From the NCBI GenBank assembly GCA_963795335.1, contig CAWCHI010000018.1, positions 62,001 to 126,000 on the forward strand: 64,000 nucleotides of DNA, given 5' to 3'. The stretch is from Trebonia sp963795335 (GTDB lineage: Bacteria; Actinomycetota; Actinomycetes; Streptosporangiales; Streptosporangiaceae). The notes beneath the pieces were generated by a model, which was not told the DNA's origin, made no database searches, and worked only from the letters and a program-made list of their open reading frames with translations. The first letter of the stretch is position 1. Each line of letters opens with the position of its first letter. The position numbers and the translations under genes are program-made. This document shows positions 53,905 through 64,000 of the stretch, one piece after another.

Positions 53905-55431
53905 CCGGAATGAACCGCCCCATCACCCGCATCTCGATCGCGGTTCTCGTGATGTTCCTGATCCTGCTGGTCAACGTCAACTACCTGCAGGGCGTGGAGG
54001 CGTCGAGCCTGGCCAACCGGCCGCTCAACGACCGCACCGAGTACGAGCAGAACCAGGTGCAGCGGGGCAACATCGTGACCGCCGACGGCGTCACGATCGC
54101 CACCACCAAGGCGTCCAGCGGCCTGTTCAAGTACCAGCGGGTCTACCCCGGCGGCGCGGCCTACGCGCCGGTCACCGGTTACGACACCATCTACTCGGCG
54201 TCACAGGCGCCCAACTTCGCCAGCGGGGTCGAACGAGCGGAGAACTCGCTGCTCAGCGGGACCGGGTCGGAGCTCGCCTTCCGCAACTTCATCGACATGA
54301 TCACCAACAAGCCCCAGAAGGGCGCCACCGTCCAGGTCACGGTCAACTCCAAGGCGCAGGCAACCGCGTACCAGGCGCTCGCGTCGGCCCTGGCGGGCAA
54401 GACCAGCAACGGCAAGCAGCAGGTCGGCGGCGTCGTGGCGCTCAACCCGTCGACCGGCGCGATCCTGGCGATGGCGTCCTATCCCAGCTACGACCCCAGC
54501 GCCCTCGCCGTGCACAACAGCAACGACCTCAACAAGGCCGACACCGAGCTGAACGCCCAGGACCCGAGCCCGCTGCTGAACAACGCGACCCAGACCACCC
54601 TGCCGCCGGGCTCGACGTTCAAGATCGTCACCAGCTCCGCCTGGTACACCCAGGACGCGGCGCGGAACCCGGCCACCGTGGTCGACTCGCCCCAGCCGCT
54701 CACCCTGCCCAACGGCAACACGCTGAGCAACGACAGCGGCGAGCAGTGCGGAACTGGCTCCGGGCACACACCTGTGAGCTACGCCTTCGCCCAGTCCTGC
54801 AACACCCCGTTCGCCAAGATCGGCATCCAGCTCGGCGGCCCGACGATCAAGTCGATGGCCGACCAGTACGGCCTGAACAGCTCGCTCGACGTCCCCGGGG
54901 TGTCGGTGGCCGCCTCCAGCTTCACGGCCGAGTCGGACAAGTCGTTCACCGCCTACGACGCGATCGGGCAGCACGACACCACGGTGACCCCACTGCAGGA
55001 GGCCATGTTCGCGGCGACCGTCGCCAACGGCGGCACGCTGATGAAGCCCTACCTGGTGCAGCAGGTCACCGCCAGCGACCTGTCGGTGGTTCGAGCAAAC
55101 CCAGGCGCAGGAGCTCAGCCACCCGGTCTCGGCCACCGTCGCCGGCTACGAGAAGCAGATGATGACGGACGTCGTCCAGCAGCCCGAGGGCACCGGCTAC
55201 GCGTTCAACGCCGGCAACGAGGGCGGCCTGGTCATCGCGGGCAAGACCGGCACCGCCCAGACCACGGTCAGCGCCAACCCGGATGCCGTTTTCACCGCAT
55301 TCGCTCCGGCTGACAACCCGAAGATAGCCGTCGGCGTCATGATAGAAGGCGGAGGCTACGGGGCTGCCGCAGCCGCGCCTATCGCTGTCGCGGTCATCAA
55401 GGCCTATCTGGCAACCCTGGGGAACTCGTGA
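53901..55431 (+). CDS. pbpA: Penicillin-binding transpeptidase PbpA (one frameshift)
   Basis: Class B penicillin-binding protein of about 506-510 residues with one N-terminal transmembrane helix (ISIAVLVMFLILLVNVNYL). Active-site motifs are STFK in PPGSTFKIVTS, SCN in AFAQSCNTPF and KTGT in VIAGKTGTAQT. One base is extra near 55093; the joined sequence continues EQTQAQELSHPVSATVAGYE. The start may be TTG 53901, overlapping the rodA stop, or ATG 53910 (MNRPITR). It overlaps pknA by four bases. Confidence 0.93.
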
Positions 55432-56872
55432 CCGACTACGTTCTCGACGATCGCTACGTACTGATCGAGCGGATCGCCACCGGCGGCATGGGCGAGGTCT
55501 GGCGGGGCAACGACCAGCTGCTCGGCCGTCCGGTCGCGATCAAGATGCTGGCGGCCATGCACGCCGGCGACGAGCAGTTCCGGGCGCGGTTCCGGGCCGA
55601 GGCCCGCTACGCGTCCTCGCTCTCGCACTCGGGCATCACCCGGGTCTTCGACTACGGCGAGCAGAGCCCCCTCGGCGGCCCGTACCTGGTCATGGAGCTG
55701 GTGGACGGCCAGCCGCTGTCGGAAATCCTCGAGCGCTACGGGCGGCTCGACCCCTACGTGGTGCTGGATATCGTCGCCCAGGCGGCCCGGGCCCTCGACG
55801 CCGCCCACCGGGCGGGCATCGTGCACCGCGACATCAAGCCGGGCAACCTGCTGATCATGGCCGACGGCACGACCAAGATCACCGACTTCGGCATCGCCAA
55901 GGCGAGCGCGCCCGACATCAACCTGACCGCGACCGGCATCGTGATGGGCACCGCCCTCTACGTCTCGCCCGAGCAGGCGACCGGTTCCCCGCTGGCCGGT
56001 GCCTCCGACGTCTACTCGCTCGGCGTCGTGGCCTACGAATGCTTGGCGGGCGACCCCCCGTTCATCGCTGACCAGCCGCTGGCGATCGCGATCATGCACA
56101 AGCACGACCCGGTGCCGCCACTGCCGCCGGACGTGCCCCGGCCGATCGCCGACCTGGTGTACGCCATGCTGGCGAAGAACCCGGAGGACCGCCCGGAGTC
56201 GGCCCGGCACGTGGCCGACCGGGCCGAGGTCATCCGCGAGGCCCGCAACCGCAACGGCTACGCCGGCCCGACCACCGCTGATCTCCCGGTCGTGCCGAAC
56301 TTCCCGCCGCCTACCAGCACCGATCTTTACCAAATCGATGCCGACCGGAGGCCTGGCCCGGAACGCCCCGGTTCGCGCAACCTGCTGTTCGCCGGCATCG
56401 CGCGCCGCCGCCATTGGCGTCATCGCCATTGTCGCCGTCCTGATCTCGAACAGTCACCCGGCGACCGCCAATCCCAGCAGCAACTCCACCGCGCCGCTGC
56501 AGACCTCTACGGCGAGCCACCGGCCGAGCGCGTCCCCCAGCGCGTCGACCGTAGGCACGGCGATCCAGGGTCAGTCAGGCGCTACCCTGGGTCCAGCAGC
56601 AGGGGTGGTGGGTACCTCGTCAGCCACTAAGTCCAAGGCGCCCACGCCGAAGAAGAGCCCGAGCCCGACGAAGACAAAGGTACAACCGACGACTGGCGGC
56701 GGCAGCTCAACCGGCAGTGGCGGTGGTGGCACCACTACCGGTCGGCGGCGGCACCCAGACCGCGTCATCTCCGCCGCCCTCGAGCCCGCCGGTATCACCG
56801 CCGCCCTCTAGCGTGTCGCCGACGAGTGGTGACGGGTCGCCAGGGGCAGGCAGCCAGCCGACCGGCCAGTAG
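55428..56872 (+). CDS. pknA: Serine/threonine protein kinase PknA (two frameshifts)
   Basis: A eukaryotic-type kinase of about 480 residues. Kinase domain motifs are IATGGMGEVWRG, VAIKMLA, HRDIKPGNLL, ITDFGIAKAS and YVSPEQATGS. After a disordered linker the frame shifts near 56398 to give AAAIGVIAIVAVLISNS, a single transmembrane helix, then a Thr/Ser/Pro-rich outer tail. A second shift near 56738 puts the end at 56872 rather than 56811. There are no PASTA repeats, as expected for PknA. Targets include division and cell-wall proteins such as FhaB. Confidence 0.92.
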
Positions 56873-56917
56873 AGGAACGACACGTTCGATGCGACACGGT
56901 TTGGAAGAGTGCGAGAC

Positions 56918-58815
<1,898 letters not shown>

Positions 58816-58849
58816 CGCCACGTCGCCGAAGGAACACAGGAGGTCCGCG

Positions 58850-59101
58850 GTGCCCAAGTCCCGCGTCCGGAAGAAGCCGGTCTACACGCCGCCGCCGACG
58901 CGCTCGTCCAAGCGCGCGGTCAGCCCGCCGTGGCTCGCGCCGACGATGATCGCGACGCCTGGTCATCGGGCTCGCCTGGATCGCGCTGTACTACGTCACC
59001 CAGGCGAACATGCCGGTGCTGCGCTCGCTCGGCGGCTGGAACCTGGTCGGCGGCTTCGCCTGATCGTCGCCGGCGTGATCCTCGCCACCCGGTGGCGTTA
59101 G
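58850..59101 (+). CDS. crgA: Cell division protein CrgA (two compensating frameshifts)
   Basis: A small actinobacterial divisome protein of 83 residues with two transmembrane helices that binds FtsZ, FtsQ and PBPs. GTG 58850 follows AGGAGG and gives VPKSRVRKKPVYTPPPTRSS. One base is extra near 58960 (GDNA reads ACGCCTGGTC) and one C is missing near 59060; joining frames gives LVIGLAWIALYYVTQANMPV and GGFALIVAGVILATRWR. The total length is unchanged, which supports two errors of opposite sign. Confidence 0.9.
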   Translation: MPKSRVRKKPVYTPPPTRSSKRAVSPPWLAPTMIATPGHRARLDRAVLRHPGEHAGAALARRLEPGRRLRLIVAGVILATRWR

Positions 59102-59104
59102 CCG

Positions 59105-60018
59105 TCAGAAGCTGATCTGGCTGGTCAGGTCGTGGCTGCGGTAGATCACCAGCACGACCAGGACGGCGAGGATCGCGACGGCGGCGCCGACCTGGATGGC
59201 GGTGCGGTTCCGGCGCGGCGCGTAGGCGAAGGCGAGCGGTGGTCAGCGCGCCCACGATCAGCCCGCCGACGTGATCCTGCCAGGCGATCGTTGACCGGTA
59301 GAAGAAGCTGAACGCCAGGTTGATCGCGATGATCGACGACGATGCCGCGGATGTCGAGCCGGAGCTTGCGGGCCACCACGAACCAGGCGCCGAACAGGCC
59401 GAAGACCGCACCGCTGGCGCCGAGGGCGATCTCGTTCTGCGGCGCCAGGAGAAAGAACGCGACCCCGCCGCCGATGGCGCTGAGCAGGTAGACGGCGAGG
59501 AACCGGACCCGGCCGAGCAGCTGCTCAAGGGCAGGCCCGACCGCGATCAGGCGCCCACATGTTGAACGCGATGTCGAGGAAGCCGAGGCCGCCAAGGCCG
59601 GTCGCCGGCGGCAGGAAGGCCGAGGTGATCAGCCGGTACCACTGGCCCGCGGCGATGCCCTGGAGCCGCGGCCGGCCGGTCGGGCTGGCGTAACCGAGCA
59701 GCCCCCACGAGTTCTGCAGCGAGGGCGCGGCCAGCTCGATCAGGAACAGCACCACGTTGACGCCGACCAGGGTCCAGGTCACGACGGCGCCGCTGGCACG
59801 CCGGGCCGCCGAAGGCGGTCCGCGGCTGGCCGGGTCGCCCTGCCCGGCCTCCCGCACGCACTCCACGCACTGCTGCCCGACTGCCGCCTGACGGAGGCAG
59901 TCGGGGCAGGCGGCCGGCCGCACCGGACGCAGGAAACCCACGTCTCCCTGTCCGGGTGCCGGTAACAGGTAGGCGGGGTTTCGTGGCCAGCCGGGCTGGC
60001 CTGGTCCGGTGCGGTCAT
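59105..60018 (-). CDS. Rhomboid-family intramembrane serine protease (four frameshifts)
   Basis: N-terminal zinc-binding segment (CYRHPDRETWVSCVRCGRP then CPDCLRQAAVGQQCVEC) followed by six or so transmembrane helices. The catalytic serine motif GASGAVFGLFGAWF and the catalytic His in QDHVGGLIVGAL are both present. Shifts lie near 59915, 59557, 59343 and 59237. The corrected length is about 303 residues. From memory, the same neighbourhood (crgA, rhomboid, cyclophilin) is found in Streptomyces. Substrates are unknown. It lies 19 bp after the cyclophilin gene on the same strand. Confidence 0.9.
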
Positions 60019-60037
60019 GAGAGATTAACGCTGACTG

Positions 60038-60556
60038 CTAGCCGCGCTGGATGGTGACCGACTGGAGCACGACGTCCTGCACCGGGCGGTCACCGGGGAC
60101 GGTCTGCACCCGGCTGATCTTCTCGACCACGTCGGCGCCGTCGATGACCTCGCCGAAGATCGTGTGCTTGCCGTTGAGCCACGGCGTCGGCCCGGTGGTG
60201 ATGAAGAACTGCGAGCCGTTGGTGCCGGGGCCGGCGTTGGCCATCGCCAGCAGGTAGGGCCGGTCGAAGGCAGGTCCGGGTGGATCTCGTCGGCGAACTG
60301 GTAGCCCGGGCCGCCGGTCCCGGTGCCCAGCGGGTCACCGCCCTGGATCATGAAGCCGGTGATTACCCGGTGGAAGATCGTGCCGTCGTACAGCTTGTCC
60401 TTGGTGGTGGCCCGGGTCTGCGGGTTGGTCCACTCCCGTCCGCCCTCGGCGAGCTCGACGAAGTTGCGCACGGTCTTCGGCGCGTGGTCGGGGAACAGCC
60501 GGACGGTGATCGTCCCCTGGTTCGTCGTCAGCGTCGCGGTCAGTCGCTTCGGTCAT
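60038..60556 (-). CDS. ppiA: Cyclophilin-type peptidyl-prolyl isomerase (two frameshifts)
   Basis: A 172-residue cyclophilin. Joined frames give TATLTTNQGTITVRLFPDHA, VRNFVELAEGGREW, FHRVITGFMIQGGDPLGTG, LAMANAGPGTNGSQFFITTG and HTIFGEVIDGADVVEKI, which include the catalytic Arg (FHRVI) and Phe residues. Shifts lie near 60537 and 60270, one of each sign, so total length is normal. It accelerates proline isomerisation in the cytosol. Starts at ATG 60556. Confidence 0.93.
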
Positions 60557-60724
60557 TTACGTGACTCCGGTTTTGATCGTGAGGCCGGTTACCCGGCATT
60601 GGTCAGCCCGGGGGCTGCACTATCACCGTACCGGCTCAACCGTAGTGGCATCCGGTCGCGCCCGGATGATTGAATCCCCGATCGCAGGGAACCTTGAGCT
60701 ACCGAGACGGACTAGGGGGTAATC

Positions 60725-61557
60725 GTGTTCCTCAGCAAGTCAAATACCACCGATCTCGACACCAGCAGCACCGTAAAAGCTGCCAAGCGAGCCCAGAAGG
60801 CGGGCCAGGCCGCCGCCGCTAACGCGGCCAAATCCGCGCAGCACGCGGCCACGGCGGCCCAGAATGCGGCCAACCTGGCCCAGGCCGCGGCTCAGAACGC
60901 CGCGGTCGTGGCCGCAGACAAGGCGCACATCGCCGCAGACAAGGCGCACATCGCCGCGGGCAAGGCGCACGTCGCCGTGGACAAGGCGAGCAACGCCGCC
61001 CAGAACGCGTCCGGCGTCGCGCAGAACGCGGCCCACAACGCCTCGTCCGCGGCCCAGGCGACCGCTCAGAATGCCACCAACCTGGCCCAGCAGGCCAGCG
61101 CGGCGGCGCAGAACGCCAGCGACACCGCGCAGTCGGTGGCCAGCAACGTCAGCCAGAACGTGAAAGACAAGATCATTGTCGCCCGGACCTGGGCCGCGCC
61201 CCGGCTGGAGAGCGCCGCCGACTACACCGCGAACACCGTCGCCCCAAGGTGTCGACCGCCCTGCGGTCGACCGCCCAGCAGGTGGCGCCGGAGCCGCAGA
61301 AGTCGAGTCGGACCTGGCTGAAGTGGACCATGCTGGGGGTCGGGATCGCGGCCGGCCTCGGGGCGGCGGCGGCGCTGATGCGCTACCGCTTCCGCGCGGC
61401 GATCGCGGCCGACAGCGAGATCGCCGACGAGGAAGTCATGGCTGACTCGACCGGTAGCCAGGCCGCCCCGGCGGACCCGGATGCCACTCCGCCAACGGGC
61501 ACCGAGCCGGGCACCGACTCGTCCGCGAACGGCCGGGTTAAGGCGTCCGGCTGGTAG
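60725..61557 (+). CDS. Ala-rich repeat protein with membrane anchor, DUF5324-like (one frameshift)
   Basis: GTG 60725 opens a protein of about 277 residues. Residues 20-150 are a long run of alanine-rich amphipathic helix with recurrent AQNA and ADKAHIAADKAHIAA units, resembling LEA or apolipophorin-like repeats. A C is missing in the C4 run near 61243, after which KVSTALRSTAQQVAPEPQKS continues to a transmembrane helix (MLGVGIAAGLGAAAALMRY) and an acidic tail. From memory, DUF5324 proteins sit at this place in Streptomyces. The function is unknown. Confidence 0.75.
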
Positions 61558-61662
61558 AGCTGGTCCGTGAGTGATCTCCTGGAGAAACTGATCACTTGAC
61601 ACCGTGCGGATGCACGTTCATTTTTTAATACGGGACCGCTGTTCCACTCCAGGAGGAACGCC

Positions 61663-61887
61663 ATGACAGGGTGGGACGAGCGGATCGCGCTGCTTGAGGC
61701 CGAGTTTCCCGGGTGGCACATCTGGCACAGCAACGCTGGCCGATGGTGGGCCACCCGGACCGGCTCGGTCTTGCGCCGAGAGGATCTGGGCACCGGGCGC
61801 GTCATGACGATGGACGCCGACGACGAGGCGGCGCTGCGCGAGCAACTCGCCGCCCAGGCCAGCCTCGACCAGCAAGTCGAGCCCTAG
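61663..61887 (+). CDS. Small hypothetical protein, 74 residues
   Basis: A 74-residue protein behind an AGGAGGAACGCC site: MTGWDERIALLEAEFPGWHI, then WATRTGSVLRREDLGTGRVM and an acidic helical end. Similar short proteins with FPGWxIW and WWATR patterns occur widely in actinomycetes, from memory. The function is unknown. Its stop overlaps that of the convergent gene by four bases. Confidence 0.75.
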   Translation: MTGWDERIALLEAEFPGWHIWHSNAGRWWATRTGSVLRREDLGTGRVMTMDADDEAALREQLAAQASLDQQVEP

Positions 61888-62324
61888 CCTGCTGGTCCCG
61901 GCGCCCGCTGCAGGTAGCGTGACGGCCAGCGGCAGTCGATGAACGTCTCCGCCAGGCGAGCGGGGTCCCCGCCCGCCTCGAGGACCGCCGGGCGGGCGAC
62001 GCCCAGGGCTGCCTCCTCCGTCAGCTTCCCCGGAGCAGCCATTCCGGCTCGTCGGGCGCGCACAGCCACTCGCCGCGGTCCGGCCCGGGCCGCAGGTCGC
62101 CGCGGTCACGTGCGCGGCGAGGGCGCCCGGGCCGCGGGCGACCGCCGGCCGTGCGGCCACGGCCGCGTCGAGCTGCGTGGGCGAGCGCGCACTGGACCAG
62201 CCGGGCCGGCATGGCGCGGCCGCAGGCGCGGCGAGCGCGTCCGGCACGCGGCACCGGCATCGGCCAGCCGGTCAGGTGGGCCAGCACCGCGAGCTCGGCC
62301 CACAGCCGCAGCCAGGGCACTCAT
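61884..62324 (-). CDS. Hypothetical protein coupled to the ATPase gene (frameshifted)
   Basis: The ATG at 62324 overlaps the TGA of the ATPase gene (ATGA), so translation is coupled. As read the frame breaks at once; joining frames gives LRLWAELAVLAHLTGWPMPV, ARLVQCALAHAA, ALAAHVTAATCGPG, DRGEWLCAPDEPEWLLRG and a tail ending FIDCRWPSRYLQRAPGPAG. At least three shifts are needed. The corrected protein would be about 146 residues. No family is recognised. Confidence 0.55.
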
Positions 62325-64000
62325 CGAGTGACCCGCTCGGCCCCCGCGCATCTCCCGCAGCGTGCACGGCCGCGCCCGGCACTCGTCTGCCGCAGCTGGC
62401 CGAGCGCGGGCGCACCACCGTCCGGGCGTCGGCGGTGCGGGCGGGACCGAAGCCGCCTCACGTTCGGTCCCGTCCTTGATCCTGCACCAGGACCGGGAAG
62501 TCCATGCCGTCGGTGAAGACCGCCGCCTCGCCCGGCGGCAGGGTGACCAGGTAGCGGGACTGCGCGCGGGGTGGCGTTCATCGTGGCGCCGACCGCCTCC
62601 CGGTCATCGGCCGCGGGCAGCCGGTGGGTGATCTTCACCGCCGTGTTCTTGATGACGTCGGGCGCTAGGCGGGCCGGGATCTGCTCGGCGATCACCAGCC
62701 CCTCGCCGTAGGCGCGGATCTCCGCCAGCAGCCCGGCGAACAGCTCCACCGCATGCCCGGCGGCGCCCGGCGCGGCCGGCTGCCGGCTGCTCCGGGCGGC
62801 GCAGCAGCCGGTGCGCCTCCTCGACCACGGTCAGGTGGGCCAGGCCCCCCGCCGTCCGCCGGACCAGGCGGGCAGCCAGCCGCAGGTGCTCGGCCAGCCG
62901 GATCAGCACCGTGCCCATCAGGAAGGCCTTGTCCGCGTCGTCGCCGACGTCCTCGATCTCGAGGACCACGTTCGACCGCAGCAGGGCCCCGAAGTCGAGC
63001 GGGTGGCCGCCCTCGAGGAACCGCCCGGTGGTGCCGTGCCGGAGGCTGGCCAGCCGGACCCGGATGAAGCCGAGCACGTCGTCGGTGACCCGCTGGCTGT
63101 AGCCGATCTCGGCCACCACCCGCTCGGCCGCCCGCTGCAGGCCCGGTCAGCGTCGGGTAGCGCCGGCCGCCGACCTGGATGCTGCGCTCGCCCAGCGCCA
63201 GGTCCCAGCCTGCCTCGGTGTACACCCGGCCCAGCGCCGCCGCGAGCACCTGCGGGAACGGCTCCTCGGCCTGGAAAGACGCGACGAACAGGGCCTTGAC
63301 CAGGTCCGCGTGCGTCTGCAAGGGGAACCGGCGGCCAGCCGCGTCGGCGGCGGCTCGAGCGGGTTGAGCCCGGCCGCGATCGCGTCGGGCTCCCCCGGCC
63401 TGATCCTGATCACCTGGGTGCCCGGCAGCCGGCTCGCCATCAGCCGGTACTCGGCCTTGGCGGGCTCGACCACCAGCCACGGGATCCCGCGCCGGTGGCC
63501 GCCTCGAGCAGGCAGCGGACGGTCTGCGACTTGCCCGCGCCGGTCGCGCCGCAGACGAACACGTGCCGGTTGAGCGGACGCGGCCGAGAGGGTGAACGGC
63601 CCGGCGGGCATCAGGTTCCGGTCGAGCACCTGCGCCCAGCGGCAGGCGCCCGCCGAGCCCGTCTTCGCCCGCGGGGGCCCGCCGGCGAAAATCTCGGGGG
63701 TGACGTCGAACTCCGGCCGCAGCGCGAAGCGGACCCCGGGGACCTCCGCCTCCGGCGGCCGGGCCAGCGCGGCCAGCAGCTCGGTCGACCCGTAGAACGG
63801 GGCCGCCGGGCGGCCGTCGCCGCCCGGCTCGGCGGCCGGGCCTGACCCCGGGCCGGCCCGGGATCCCGGCTTGCGTTCTGGCGGCACCGGGCTGAGCGCA
63901 TACGGCAGCCCGCTGAGGTCGGTCGAGCGCACAGAACAGCCCGGCCACCCGGGCCGCGCTGGCCGCGTCGGCCCCGCCCGCCGCCACCGTGATCCGCCAG
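62321..64000 (-). CDS. HerA/FtsK-superfamily ATPase, partial and with many frameshifts
   Basis: The gene enters from the right edge of the window. Joined frames give LSGLPYALSPVPP, YGSTELLAALARPPEAEVPG, RNLMPAGPFTLS, Walker A in HVFVCGATGAGKSQTVRCLL, IPWLVVEPAKAEYRLMASRL, HADLVKALFVASFQAEEPFP, Walker B in NVVLEIEDVGDDADKAFL, LTVVEEAHRLLRRPEQPAAG and GLVIAEQIPARLAPDVIKNT. This is the HerA-like (DUF87) ATP-binding family, which translocates DNA or acts with a nuclease. Shifts lie near 63580, 63488, 63345, 63145, 62770 and 62570. The partner and role are unknown. Confidence 0.8.

Overview
The window is high-GC DNA from an actinomycete (Actinomycetota). The evidence is the gene content and order: clpB, an NYN-domain gene, pyrE, fba, purA, purD and purB, a DUF3151 gene, tadA with its associated gene, a bacterial proteasome activator (bpa), and the fhaA-fhaB-pstP-rodA-pbpA-pknA-pknB cell-wall signalling cluster followed by crgA, a rhomboid gene and a cyclophilin gene. 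Frequent GTG starts and extreme GC at third codon positions agree. The order resembles Streptomyces and relatives, but I cannot assign a genus. I see no rRNA, CRISPR array, integrase or intact transposon.

Layout. 0-15.6 kb is core housekeeping: chaperone ClpB, pyrimidine and purine synthesis, class II aldolase, MurA, HisC, with GC-rich hairpins between several convergent genes. 15.7-21.4 kb holds a lower-GC amidohydrolase beside tRNA-Ser(CGA), tadA and its partner, a 51-residue membrane protein with a PH-domain protein, a ROK-family kinase and tRNA-Ser(GCU). 21.7-24.9 kb is an accessory patch of short orphan genes, including an ATGA-coupled pair that looks like a toxin-antitoxin module. 25-29.6 kb has an acyl-CoA synthetase, a SigE-type sigma factor and a two-gene set made of a cysteine-rich RlpA-like double-psi barrel protein and a MauE-type membrane protein. 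29.5-36 kb carries an AAA+ ATPase with a small partner, CtaG, a solitary DNA methyltransferase, and a TetR gene with two palindromic operators facing a hydrolase and beta-carbonic-anhydrase gene pair. 36-49 kb holds tRNA-Ser(UGA), a ParA-like ATPase, a quinone oxidoreductase, bpa, pheA, and an RsbW-like ATPase, arginine-deiminase-like, STAS series, then an export ABC ATPase, a PAS/GAF histidine kinase, a universal stress protein and a PP2C phosphatase. 49-61.6 kb is tRNA-Leu(CAG) and the cell-wall and division signalling cluster. 61.7-64 kb has a small gene, then a HerA/FtsK-like ATPase that runs off the window with a translationally coupled small gene.

Two points matter most to a reader. First, reading frames are clean up to about 29.4 kb but are broken by roughly 40 single-base insertions or deletions from there to the end, including in genes such as rodA, pbpA, pknB and crgA. 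I treat these as sequence errors and give whole-gene coordinates with estimated shift positions. Second, the arginine-deiminase-like protein at 42.2-43.5 kb keeps the fold motifs but lacks the catalytic Cys, His and Glu. It lies between genes for an RsbW-type kinase and an anti-anti-sigma (STAS) protein, so a regulatory role is a reasonable hypothesis.
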